A stretch of 64,000 nt of DNA from assembly GCA_905182175.1 (NCBI GenBank), contig CAJJAT010000004.1, forward strand, positions 1 through 64,000, written 5' to 3'. The translations under genes were made by a program, and so were the position numbers. Below are positions 8,549 through 19,000 of the stretch, in pieces; the stretch's first letter is position 1; each line of letters begins with the position of its first letter. The notes under the pieces were generated by a model that had not been told where the DNA came from, made no database searches, and saw only the letters and a program-made list of their open reading frames with translations. Source of the stretch: Flavobacteriales bacterium UBA1494 (lineage in GTDB: Bacteria > Bacteroidota > Bacteroidia > Flavobacteriales_E > Vicingaceae).

Positions 8549-10437
8549 AAAAATTAGGAACCATCTTACTTTGTTTGATGGCTTTTAGTTTGGCTGGGCA
8601 AACCACATTTTCAGATACGGTTAAACTTAAGTCGGTTTTAATTCAAGGTAACAAACATCAACACCATCAAGAGCAATTAGATTCTGCAGTACTAAGTGAC
8701 CCACAACACCTAAATTTAGGTGATTTATTGTCAAAGAAATCTCACTTATTTATAAAATCTTATGGGATTGGAAGTTTGGCTACTATCTCGCTAAGAGGTA
8801 GCGGAAGTTCACACACACAACTAAACTGGAACGGTATATCATTAAACTCTAGCATGAATGGATCTAGCGATTTAGCCTTATTTCCATTGTTTTTTATGGA
8901 TGAAGTTACATTGAATTATGGGTTGAATAGTTCTGCAGATGGAACAGGAGGAATTGGTGGAGCTGTAAATATTTCAACCGTGCCAAGGTTTAAAAAACAA
9001 CTTAATTTATATGTGTCTGCTAACTACGGTAGCTATGGACAGCGTCAATATAACGCCCGAATAAAAGCAGGTAATAAGAAATTTCAATCCATCACTAAAA
9101 TAATACGGAATACAGCTGACAATAATTTCAATTATAAAGACTTAACGCAAGAAGGTTTTCCTCAACGAACAGTAAAAAATGCCAGTTTTACACAAAAAGG
9201 AATGATGCAAAATTTCTTTTTTAAGTTAAAAAAGAACCAATTGCTTGAAGCAAATTTGTGGTGGTTTGAATCGGAACGAAATTTACCGCCATTAATTACA
9301 TTGAGAGACAATACAGAGCTCCAAAAAGACATAGCATTAAAGTCTCTAGTGAAATATTCTAAGTATTTTAACAATGGTACCCTAAAAATAACAACGGCAT
9401 ATATTGACGATGCTCTTGACTATGTAAATGAAAGGGCTAATATTCAATCCAACTCTCACAGTAAAAGTCTGCGGACTAGAGCGGATTATGAATTTAACTG
9501 GAAGAAAATTAAATTTCACTCTCAAGTGAAATACAATAACAACAGAGCAGTGGCCGATGGTCTTACCGATAATGTATCACAAAATAGAATAGAAGCATAC
9601 ACTAAAGTGAAACGAAAAATTTCAGAAAATTTTAGTATCAATGTATCTACGAGGTATTTAAATGTATTAAAGGACGGTAGTTATTTTTTGCCACAACTTC
9701 GTGTAGAGTACCAAAACAAAAAACAGAATTCTAGACTATTTGCTGTTGTTGGAAGAAATGTTAAATATCCCAATTTAAACGATTTATATTTTCACCCTTC
9801 AGGAAATGTAAACTTGAAAGCAGAGGAAAGTGAAAGTGTTGAAATTGGAGGCTCTCTTGGAAAGTCATTGTTTCGTAAAAAGTTGGATGTAAATGGCAGT
9901 GCCGCTGTATTTTACAACAACATTCAAAATTACATTCAATGGGAACCAACCGCATTTGGTTTTTGGAAACCTTCCAATTTAAGTAGTGTTGAAACCATGG
10001 GTTTTGAACTATTTGCTGAACTACGCCAACAGAAAGGGACGATTAAGAAACACTTTAGTTCCACGTATTCCTTCACTTCATCCAAAAACTTTGAAAAGCA
10101 ACATGAATTCGACGAGTCTAAGGGAAAACAATTAATTTACATTCCTGAACACAAAGGAAACGTTAGTTTAGAATTAGAATTTAAGGGGATAGTTTTTAGC
10201 ACAAATTATCAAGTCATAGGCATTCGATACATTAGCTCTGATAACGTGGAATTTCTTCCGACATATTCTTTATTGGATTTTGGGATGAGCCGAAGATTTA
10301 GTTTAAAGCAAAAAAACAGTATTGAAATTTCTGTTGGAATTAAAAATACGCTTGATACAGAGTACCAATCAATAGAATGGAGACCAATGCCAAATCGCAA
10401 TTATTTTATTAAAATAGGCTATCAATTTAAAACATGA
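8545..10437 (+). CDS. btuB: TonB-dependent outer-membrane cobalamin receptor (BtuB-like)
   Basis: A 630-residue TonB-dependent receptor. After the signal peptide (ending LAGQTTF) comes a plug domain with ATISLRGSGSSHTQLNWNG and GTGGIGGAVNIST, the usual plug signatures, then a 22-strand-type barrel region from about residue 150, ending in the aromatic residue pattern YFIKIGYQFKT. It lacks the long N-terminal carboxypeptidase-like domain of SusC-type proteins, which fits the BtuB/vitamin receptor branch. The riboswitch upstream and BtuFCD downstream support cobalamin or cobinamide as substrate. ATGA overlaps couple it to the genes on both sides. Confidence 0.88.
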   Translation: MKKLGTILLCLMAFSLAGQTTFSDTVKLKSVLIQGNKHQHHQEQLDSAVLSDPQHLNLGDLLSKKSHLFIKSYGIGSLATISLRGSGSSHTQLNWNGISLNSSMNGSSDLALFPLFFMDEVTLNYGLNSSADGTGGIGGAVNISTVPRFKKQLNLYVSANYGSYGQRQYNARIKAGNKKFQSITKIIRNTADNNFNYKDLTQEGFPQRTVKNASFTQKGMMQNFFFKLKKNQLLEANLWWFESERNLPPLITLRDNTELQKDIALKSLVKYSKYFNNGTLKITTAYIDDALDYVNERANIQSNSHSKSLRTRADYEFNWKKIKFHSQVKYNNNRAVADGLTDNVSQNRIEAYTKVKRKISENFSINVSTRYLNVLKDGSYFLPQLRVEYQNKKQNSRLFAVVGRNVKYPNLNDLYFHPSGNVNLKAEESESVEIGGSLGKSLFRKKLDVNGSAAVFYNNIQNYIQWEPTAFGFWKPSNLSSVETMGFELFAELRQQKGTIKKHFSSTYSFTSSKNFEKQHEFDESKGKQLIYIPEHKGNVSLELEFKGIVFSTNYQVIGIRYISSDNVEFLPTYSLLDFGMSRRFSLKQKNSIEISVGIKNTLDTEYQSIEWRPMPNRNYFIKIGYQFKT

Positions 10438-11459
10438 AACAGTTAATTTATGTGTTGATTTTAGTTGTTGTTTTTTCATGTAGAAAAGATGACAATGCGG
10501 ATGGTCCGGTGGAAATTGACAATGCTAATGTGTTAATCTTGAACGAAGGAAACTTTAACTTTGGAAATGCTAGCTTATCGCTGTACAACGATAGGGACAA
10601 CAGTGTCGACAATAAAATTTTTCAGTCGAACAACAACGGTCGTCCCATTGGAGATGTCGTGCAATCAGCTACTCAAATTGGAGATGAGCTATTTGTTGTC
10701 GTAAATAATTCAAGTAAAATTGAAGTATTGAATGCAAGTACGCTGCAATCAAAAACTTCCATTCAGCAGTTGAACTCTCCACGATACATAGAAGTTGCCA
10801 CAACTCAAAAGGCCTATGTTAGTGATTTATATGAAGACAAATTGTACATAATAGATCCAACGAACCATAGTGTTACAAAAACTATTGAAACCAAAGGTTG
10901 GATTGAAGAAATGGCTATAGCGAATGGGAAATTGTACCTTACTCATGTCGACAGTAATCAGGTTTGGGTGTTAGATAGCACAACTGACTCTTTGCTCTAT
11001 AAAATTGATGTTCATATTCAGCCTCAATTTATTGAAGTTGACGCAGATGATAACGTTTGGGTAAGCTGCAGCGGGGGCTTTAATGGAGGGAAGTCTGCTT
11101 TATATCACATTCAAACATCAAATGATTCTATTGTTTCTATTCTGGAAGGAATTGCGGTTGAGGATAAAATTGGAGAGATAGAGATGAACTCAACAAAAGA
11201 TGAGCTGTATTATATCGGGAAAAATGGGTTGTATAAAATGAGTATAAACGACCTTCAACTTCCTGAGAATTCATTTATCGATCAGAACTTAAGGCTGTTC
11301 TATGGGTTTTCTATACACCCTATAAATAATCAAATTTACATAGCGGATGCAATTGATTATCAGCAAAGGGGAGTTGTATACCGGTACAACAAATCTGGAG
11401 TGCAAATAGATGCATTCAAGGTCGGGATTATTCCTGGAGACATTATATTTTTAAACTAA
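10434..11459 (+). CDS. BtuG-like YncE/DUF5074 beta-propeller lipoprotein
   Basis: A 341-residue lipoprotein: the leader MKQLIYVLILVVVFSC ends in a lipobox Cys at residue 16, followed by charged RKDDNAD, which suits surface export in Bacteroidota. The rest is a chain of YncE-type blades, e.g. VLILNEGNFNFGNASLSLYN, SPRYIEVATTQKAYVSDLY, GWIEEMAIANGKLYLTHVD and IYIADAIDYQQRGVVYRYN. The opening ILNEGNF is typical of the DUF5074 propellers that accompany BtuB in Bacteroidota, of which Bacteroides BtuG is the characterised example. It is translationally coupled to btuB (four-base overlap). I infer that it caps the receptor and hands over corrinoid; binding has not been shown for this protein. Confidence 0.82.
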   Translation: MKQLIYVLILVVVFSCRKDDNADGPVEIDNANVLILNEGNFNFGNASLSLYNDRDNSVDNKIFQSNNNGRPIGDVVQSATQIGDELFVVVNNSSKIEVLNASTLQSKTSIQQLNSPRYIEVATTQKAYVSDLYEDKLYIIDPTNHSVTKTIETKGWIEEMAIANGKLYLTHVDSNQVWVLDSTTDSLLYKIDVHIQPQFIEVDADDNVWVSCSGGFNGGKSALYHIQTSNDSIVSILEGIAVEDKIGEIEMNSTKDELYYIGKNGLYKMSINDLQLPENSFIDQNLRLFYGFSIHPINNQIYIADAIDYQQRGVVYRYNKSGVQIDAFKVGIIPGDIIFLN

Positions 11460-12263
11460 ATGGATTATTACCCACAACGAATTGTTTGTTTAACAGAGGA
11501 AACTACGGAATTACTCTATTTAATTGGAGAGCAAGATCGAATTGTCGGAATTTCTGGTTTTACAGTTCGTCCAAAGCGAGCAAGAAAAGAGAAGCCAAAA
11601 GTTTCTGCTTTTATTGATGCTAATATCGACGAAATCCTAGAATTAAAGCCTGATTTGGTGATTGGATTTTCTGATATCCAGGCAGATATTGCAAAGGAAT
11701 TAATTAAAAAGGGTGTTACTGTTTGGGTAAACAATCACAGGAGTGTAGAAGAGATTCTTAAAATGATAGTTCAGTTAGGGGCATTAGTTGGTAGAACACA
11801 AACGTGTTTGGATTTGGTGAATCATTATCAAAAACGAATTACCGAAATAGAATCGATAACTGCTAAGTGGAAAGCTAAACCAAAGGTTTACTTTGAAGAG
11901 TGGTATGACCCTTTAATCAGTGGAATAAAGTGGGTAAGCGAGTTGGTTGAAATTGCTGGAGGGATTGATTTGTATGTTAACAATGGCAATGAAAGTCTGG
12001 CTAAAAATAGGATAATTGAACACCACAAGGAAGTTTTAGATAAGGATCCAGATATTATTTTAGTCTCATGGTGTGGTAAGAAATTTAAGCCTAAGCGAAT
12101 GTTTGACCGAGAGGGTTGGAAAGAAACAAAAGCGTATCAGAAAAAAGATTTTTTTGAAATTGATTCGGGCATAATACTTCAACCAGGGCCAGCAAGTATT
12201 TCAGAAGGATTAGAAATTATGCACACTATTTTTTCAAATTGGGTAGAAAAGCATGAAAGATAA
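11460..12263 (+). CDS. BtuF-like cobalamin-binding-fold protein without signal peptide
   Basis: A 267-residue member of the periplasmic-binding family of BtuF (COG0614): QRIVCLTEETTELLYLIG near the N-terminus, DEILELKPDLVIGFSDIQ, WVSELVEIAGGIDLYV and PDIILVSWCGKKF. The start codon at 11460 directly abuts the preceding stop and leaves no room for a leader, and the N-terminus (MDYYPQRIVC) is not hydrophobic. It should therefore stay in the cytosol, unlike the lipoprotein BtuF encoded at 19781. Signal-less relatives are common in this phylum; a role as an intracellular corrinoid-binding protein is an inference. It overlaps the next gene by eleven bases. Confidence 0.8.
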   Translation: MDYYPQRIVCLTEETTELLYLIGEQDRIVGISGFTVRPKRARKEKPKVSAFIDANIDEILELKPDLVIGFSDIQADIAKELIKKGVTVWVNNHRSVEEILKMIVQLGALVGRTQTCLDLVNHYQKRITEIESITAKWKAKPKVYFEEWYDPLISGIKWVSELVEIAGGIDLYVNNGNESLAKNRIIEHHKEVLDKDPDIILVSWCGKKFKPKRMFDREGWKETKAYQKKDFFEIDSGIILQPGPASISEGLEIMHTIFSNWVEKHER

Positions 12264-12954
12264 AAAGCCCAAATTATATTTTAACTGGAGCAGTGGTAAA
12301 GATTCCTCTTTTGCTTTATATCAATTAATAAAGCAGGATAAATTTGAAATTTCAATTTTACTAACTACGGTTGGAGCAGAAACCAAAAGGATTGGAATGC
12401 ATGGTTTGAGGGAAAGTTTATTGAAACGTCAGGTGGACTGCATTGGCATTCCGTTAAAGATTATTTACTTATCGAGTTCAACTTCACACGAAGCGTATAA
12501 TGAGTTGATGAATAATGCCATGCAGGAGATGAAAAGCCGTGGTATTAATGAAACTGCTTTCGGTGATATTTTTTTAGAAGACCTCAGGGCGTATCGGGAA
12601 AATCAGTTAGTAAAAGTTGGAATCAAAGCACAATTTCCATTGTGGAAAAGAAACACTAGAGAGCTAATTTTTGAATTTATTGACCTTGGTTTTAAAACAA
12701 AAATTGTTGCAGCAAATGCAACGTACTTTGATGAAAGTTTTGTCGGTAAAGACCTGACTGAAGAGTTGATAAACAATTTGCCTGAGGGGGTAGATCCCTG
12801 TGGCGAAAACGGTGAATTTCATACTTTCTGCTATGATGGACCAATTTTCAAAAAACGGGTAGAATTCAATTTGGGTAAAAAAGTGAAGAAAAGTTATCCA
12901 AATCCAAGTAATGCTGAGGATAAAATCGACTTTTGGTTCTGTGATTTAATCTAA
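12253..12954 (+). CDS. Dph6/diphthine-ammonia-ligase-like PP-loop ATPase
   Basis: A 233-residue cytosolic ATP pyrophosphatase of the COG2102 family. The PP-loop FNWSSGKDSSFALYQL binds ATP; further family blocks are GMHGLRESLLKRQ, FGDIFLEDLRAYRE, FPLWKRNT and the C-terminal GVDPCGENGEFHTFCYDGP, which contains the conserved GENGE motif. In eukaryotes Dph6 amidates diphthine on EF2, a target bacteria lack, so the bacterial enzymes must act on something else. Being locked into a riboswitch-controlled B12 operon suggests a corrinoid-related amidation or ligation, such as processing of incomplete corrinoids. That is an inference from context only. Confidence 0.82.
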   Translation: MKDKKPKLYFNWSSGKDSSFALYQLIKQDKFEISILLTTVGAETKRIGMHGLRESLLKRQVDCIGIPLKIIYLSSSTSHEAYNELMNNAMQEMKSRGINETAFGDIFLEDLRAYRENQLVKVGIKAQFPLWKRNTRELIFEFIDLGFKTKIVAANATYFDESFVGKDLTEELINNLPEGVDPCGENGEFHTFCYDGPIFKKRVEFNLGKKVKKSYPNPSNAEDKIDFWFCDLI

Positions 12955-13002
12955 CTAAAACCGCAAATTATAGCAATTTATGTTCTGCTTTTACGATATT
13001 TG

Positions 13003-13015
13003 TTAGTCGGACTAA
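13003..13015. promoter_or_regulatory. short palindrome upstream of the giant repeat gene
   Basis: TTAGTC-G-GACTAA is a perfect six-base inverted repeat in the 71-base gap that is the only sizeable space inside the B12 operon. It might be an operator or part of an internal promoter for the giant gene; no clear TAnnTTTG box accompanies it. Confidence 0.3.
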
Positions 13016-13025
13016 AACCTAAGAT

Positions 13026-16000
13026 TTGAAAGGATTTATTAAATATTTCTTTGCACTACTGTTGATGTTTTTATTTCAGCAAGTTAACGCACAGTTTCGG
13101 TTGATTATGGAGATTGCTGTTACCGAAGAAGGAAGGAGGATGCCAGGTGCATCTATCAAAGTATTCAAGGATGGATCTTTCGTGGAGAGTGTGTCTACTG
13201 ACTCGAAAGGATTAGCCGATATTGCATGTGAGCCGAATGCTGTTTATACTATTGAAATTGGTGGAAACAAAGGTATGGTTGCTAAAAAACTAGAGATTAA
13301 CACCAACAGTGTAACCCCTGAAACGGCTAAAGGCGACGTTTTTTTTCCTGTTACAGTCGGGCTTTTCGAAAAGATTGATGGACTGAACCTAGCTATTTTA
13401 GACAAACCGATTGGTAAGATTAAGTTTGATCCGGAGTATGGTGATTTTGACAGTGATGCTTCGTACACAAAAACTATTCAAAAACAACTGGAGAATTTAG
13501 AAAAAGAGTTTCTGGCAAAACAAGACGAGAAAGCAGCTGAAAAAGCTGGAGCAATGAAAGAATATGCTGCAGCAATAAAAATTGCTGATAAAGCACTAGC
13601 CTCTGAGGAATGGGAGCAAGCGGCAGAGCAGTATCGAATTGCAGAAAAAGTTAACCCTGATCCTTTGGAAACGTATCCGAGTTTCCAGTTAGCTGAGTTA
13701 AAGACCAAATTGATGAAAATTGAATCGGATAATGAGCGGTACGACGAAGCGATAACAAAAGCTGAAACAGCGCTATCTTCTAAAAATTATGAAATTGCTA
13801 TTGCAGAATTTCAAAGGGCTTCAGGTTATAAGCCAAAAGAAGAATACCCGGAAACTAAAATAAAAGAAGTTCAAGGTATTTTAGCAAATTCAGTAAAAAT
13901 AGAGCAGTCTTATTTAGCTGCCATAGAAAAAGGGGATAATGCATTAAAGATAAATGATATGACAATAGCTAAGGCTGCTTTTCAAGAGGCAGTTAGCTTA
14001 AAGTCTGACGAAACATATCCCAAAAATAAAATTTCTGAAATTGATGATATTTTAGCCAAGCAAGATGCAAGAAAAGCGGAGTATGACACTGCGATAAAAG
14101 ACGCAGATGAAGCTCTTGCTGTAAAAGACTATCCGGTTGCAAAAGCATCTTACACGAAAGCCTCAACATTAAAGCCAACCGAACAATACCCAAAAGATCA
14201 AATAGGAAAGGTAGAAGCCTTAATGGTAGGAGCCGCAAAATTAGAGCAAAATTATCTTACTGCTGTCGAGAAAGGAGACATTGCTTTGAAGTTGAATAAT
14301 TTTGTTGAGGCAAAAACTTCTTTTCAGTCGGCAAGCACTTTAAAACCTGAGGAGGCTTACCCCAAAAATAAGGTTAAGGAAATTGATGATTTTATTGCAG
14401 CAAATGAAGCGAAAGACAAGCAATATTTGGACAAAATTGCAGAGGCAGATAAAGCATTAGAAAGTAAAGAGTACGAAAATGCAAAAACTGCCTACACTGC
14501 CGCAGTTAACATTAAGCCTGCAGAAGCTTATCCTGCAACAAAAATTTCTGAGATTGATGGAGTTCTGGCAAGCCTAGCAAAAGCAGAGGAGAATTATAAG
14601 GCTGCAATTACAAAAGGAGATGCTGCAATTGTTTCTGTTGACTATGTAACCGCAAAAGCTGCCTTTAATGAAGCATTAACATACAAACCTGATGAAAAAT
14701 ACCCCAAGGACAAGCTTGCAGAAATTGGAACCATTGTATTAAAAAATCAAGAATCAGAAGAGGAATACAAAGCTGCAATTATAGACGGTGATGATGCTTT
14801 AACGGACAAGAACTACGACAAAGCCAAAGAGTTTTATGCAGTAGCAACTGGGTTAAAGCCATCGGAGGCTTACCCCAAAACTAAAATTTCTGAAATAGAA
14901 AAGACGGTCAGTGAAGCGGCCGAAAAAGAGAAATTTTATAATGACGCGTTAGCGAGTGCAGATGATGCTATGAATTCCAATGAATTAGAAAAGGCGAAAG
15001 GAAATTATGAAGTAGCTAGTGGATTAAAACCTGAAGAGAGTTACCCAAAGGAGCAGATTGCTAAAATTGTAACTCAGATTTTAGAGAGTCAAGAACTTAA
15101 TTTAAATTATACTGCTGCGATTAATGAGGGCGATGGAGCTCTGACCGCTAAAGATTATGAAAAAGCAAAAACAGCTTTTGATAAAGCAAGTATTTTAAAA
15201 GAGAATGAGGAATATCCGAAAACAAAAATTTCGGAAATAAATGGAATTTTAACTGAATTAAAAGGCAAAGAAGAAACATACAACGCAGCAATAGCGAAAG
15301 GAGATGCAGCTTTAAGTAGTGAAAAATACGAAGGAGCTAGGGCTGCTTTTGAAGAGGCTGTGGCGATTAAAGATGAAAAATACCCTAAGGATAAAATTGT
15401 TGAAATCGATGCTAAAATAAAGGCTCTTGCTGAAGCTGCAGCAACGAGTGAAAGGCTTGACGCAGAGTACCAAGCTGCAATTGCTAAAGCAGATAAATTT
15501 GGTAGTGAAAAGAAATACGACGAAGCCATTTCAGAGTACACCAAAGCAGGTGAACTAAAGCCCGAAGAATCTTACCCAAAAGAAAAAATCACTGAATTAA
15601 GCTTGGCGAAAAAAAATGAAGCAAAAGCTGCTGCATTAGCCGAAGTTCAGAAGAAATATGAGGAACAGATAAAGACTGCGGACGCAGCATTTCAAGCTGG
15701 AGATTTGGAGGTTGCAAGAACGGCTTATGAAACAGCTTTAGCTACAAAGGAAGACGAAACGTATCCGGTAGAAAAAATAGCAAGTATCACTGAAACACTT
15801 GTAAATGATGCGCAAAACGATAGCAAATATAAAGATGCCATTTCTGCGGCCGATAAACTAATGGTGGAGGAGAAGTTGGAGGAAGCTAAAACAGAATATC
15901 AAAAAGCCGCCAAATTTAAACCCGACCAAGAATTTCCAAAGGAAAAAATAGTCGAAATAGATGAACGATTAACTCAAATAGCGGCTAAACAAGAAGAAAT

Positions 16001-19000
16001 TAGACTTCAGGGTAAAAAACAAGCAGAGGTTGACGCAAACTATACAGTTATAATTGCGGATGCTGATAATTTGTTCAATTTAGGAAAGTTTGAAGAGGCA
16101 AAACCCAAGTATGAGGCTGCATTGACAATAAAAGAAGAGCAATATCCAAAGGATAAAATTGCTGAGATAGCTGCGAAACTAGTAAAATTATCAGATGCAA
16201 GTGATGCAGCAGAAGCTCAAGCAAAAATTGATGCAGAGTACGACGCAATCATTGTTAAAGCTGATGCATTATTTAATTCAGAAGAATATACAACTGCAAA
16301 AAGCAAGTATGAAGCTGCTGTTGCGGTAAAAGAGGAGCAATACCCAAAAGACAAGATTGCTGAGATAGCTGCCAAACTAGTAGAATTAGCGGATGCCGCT
16401 GCGGCAAATTCAGCAGCAGAAGCTCAAGCAAAAATTGATGCAGCTTACGATGCAATCCTTGTTGAAGCTAATGCATTGTTTGATTCAGAAGAGTATGCAA
16501 CTGCAAAAAGCAAGTATGAAGCTGCTGTTGCTGTAAAAGAGGAGAAATACCCAAAGGACAAGATTACTGAGATAGCTGCTAAACTAGTAGAATTAGCGGA
16601 TGCCGATGCGGCAAATTCAGCAGCAGAAGCTCAAGCAAAAATTGATGCAGCATACAATGCAATCCTTGTTGAAGCTGATGCATTATTTAGTTCAGAAGAA
16701 TATACAACTGCAAAAAGCAAGTATGAAGCTGCTGTTGCGGTAAAAGAGGAGCAATACCCAAAAGACAAGATTGTTGAGATAGCTGCCAAACTAGTAGAAT
16801 TAGCGGATGCCGATGCGGCAAATTCAGCAGCAGAAGCTCAAGCAAAAATTGATGCAGCATACGGTGCAATCCTTGTTGAAGCTAATGCATTGTTTGATTC
16901 AGAAGAGTATGCGACTGCAAAGAGTAAATACGAAGCTGCTTTTGCGGTAAAAGAGGAGCAATACCCAAAAGATAAAATTGCTGAGATTGAGGCGAAATTA
17001 ATAAAATTGGCAAGTGCTGAGGCTGCAAATGTAGCTGCAACGGCCAAAGCAAAGGTTGATAAGGAGTATAAAGATTTAATAGCTGAAGCGGATGCATTAT
17101 TTGAAATAAAGGAATTTAAGTCCGCTAAAATTAGCTATGAAACTGCATTAAGATTAAAAGATGAACTATATCCCAAGGACCAAATTGCTAAAATTACTTC
17201 TGCTATAAATGCTTTGTCTAACGTTGAAGCTGCAGAAGTGCAGGAAGCAAAAATAGAGCTTGAGTATTTAGCAGCAATTGAAAAAGGAGATAATTTGCTT
17301 ACTTCTGATGACTTGGGAAATGCTTTAAAGGCATTTAAAAAGGCTGCATCTTTAAAACCAGCTGAAAGTTATCCAGCTCAGAAAATTGCAGAAATTGACA
17401 GTTTAATTACAGCACGAAATGGAATAGATGCCGCAAAGCAGGAGGAATTAAAAAAGTTGTACGACAACTACATTCAAGAGGGAATAAGTGCAATGGATGA
17501 TGAAAATTGGTCGCTTGCTGTTTCGAGTTTTCAAGAAGCTCAAAATACACTTCCCGAGGAGGCGTTACCGCCAATAAAACTGAAGGAAGTTAAAGACTTG
17601 AAAACCAAACAGGTTTCTGAAGAAGAAGAAATTCGATTGAGAAAAGAGCAGTCTGCTGCAAACGATGCATCTTACCAAGTAGCCATTGCTAACGGAGATA
17701 AATATTTCAGAGACAAGAATTACAATGAAGCTGAAAATGAATACCGCTTAGCTTTAGGGTTAAAGTCAAAAGAAATATACCCTCAAGATCAATTGGATAA
17801 GATTATCGCTATTGAAGCTGCACAAAATGCAGCAAAGCAAGCTGAATTGAATGCAAAAAGTACCGGAGAAAAGAAGGAACAGCAATACAAAAATTTAATT
17901 GCCCTTGGCGACCGAGAATTTCAAGCAGAGTCCTATGAAAAAGCAAAAGATAATTTTGAAACTGCATTGAAAATTAAATCAGATGAAGCTTATCCGAAAG
18001 CTCAAATTGTTTTATTAAATAATTTGCTAGAAAAAGAGAAGTTAGCTGAAGCGCAAAGAGGGAAGGATTTCGATAAACCAATCCAAATTCAAAAAGGCCC
18101 TAAAGCAACCATAACTGATGATGCAGAAGCTGAGATAGAAAGGATTTATAGAGAACTTTGGGCTAAGCAAAACAGTGATAAAAATGCAAAATTGGAAGAA
18201 ATACAAGCGGATTTAGGAAAAATTCGTGAAGAAAACATCGAGTTGGAACAGTCTAGAAGGCTAAATGCTATTGAGCAATTAGAGGATATAAGAATCAGTA
18301 TGAAAGATCAATTTGAAGTTAGTTCTGAATTGAATTTTCAAAACTATGAAACAATTAAACAGCAAGAGGAAGATTTTACTGTCAGCGGACAGAGTTACAT
18401 GAAAACAGCGGAAAGAAGAAGAGAGACCAAAGCAATGGATAAGGAATTGTTAGTAGAAAGTATTTCGTTATTCAACAAAAAAAGAGCAGTCGAAATTCTT
18501 GAAGGTAAAAAAGAGATGATAGAAAATGAATTCAACGAAGTGTCTCAGTCTAATCTAAATAAAACAAAAATACAATATGATTACATTACAGACTTTCGAA
18601 GTAAGTTAGAAGATTTGAAGTCTAGACTCCAGAAGTTTCATGAAGGTAAGTCAACAGAGTTTTACCCTGAGAACTACAAACGCATTTTAAATGAGAAAGA
18701 GGAATTAGCGGGGACAACAGAGAAAAACACGAAAGAATCTGAAGATAGAAGACTTGAATTTTTAGACAATGTAAATCAAACTTCTGCAGAAATAGAAGAA
18801 TATACAAGAGAAAATATTGAGAACTATAAACGTATTTTAAAAGAGGAAGAGGAATCAGGAAAGACAACAGAGAAAAACACGAAAGAATCTGAAGATCGAA
18901 GACTTAAATATTTAGATAAGGTAAATCAAACTTCGACAGAAATAGGACAATACACAGGAAAAAATATTGAGAACTACAAACGTATTTTAAAAGAGGAAGA

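Noticed and set aside
12961-13025. Second riboswitch before the giant gene
   Set aside because: The 71-base gap is far too short for a cobalamin aptamer and contains none of its core motifs.
15155-15544. 129-codon open frame on the minus strand inside the giant gene, and similar frames at 16273, 16687 and 16838
   Set aside because: They are mirror frames of the repetitive coding strand, with low-complexity Leu/Gln/Ala content and repeats that follow the sense units.
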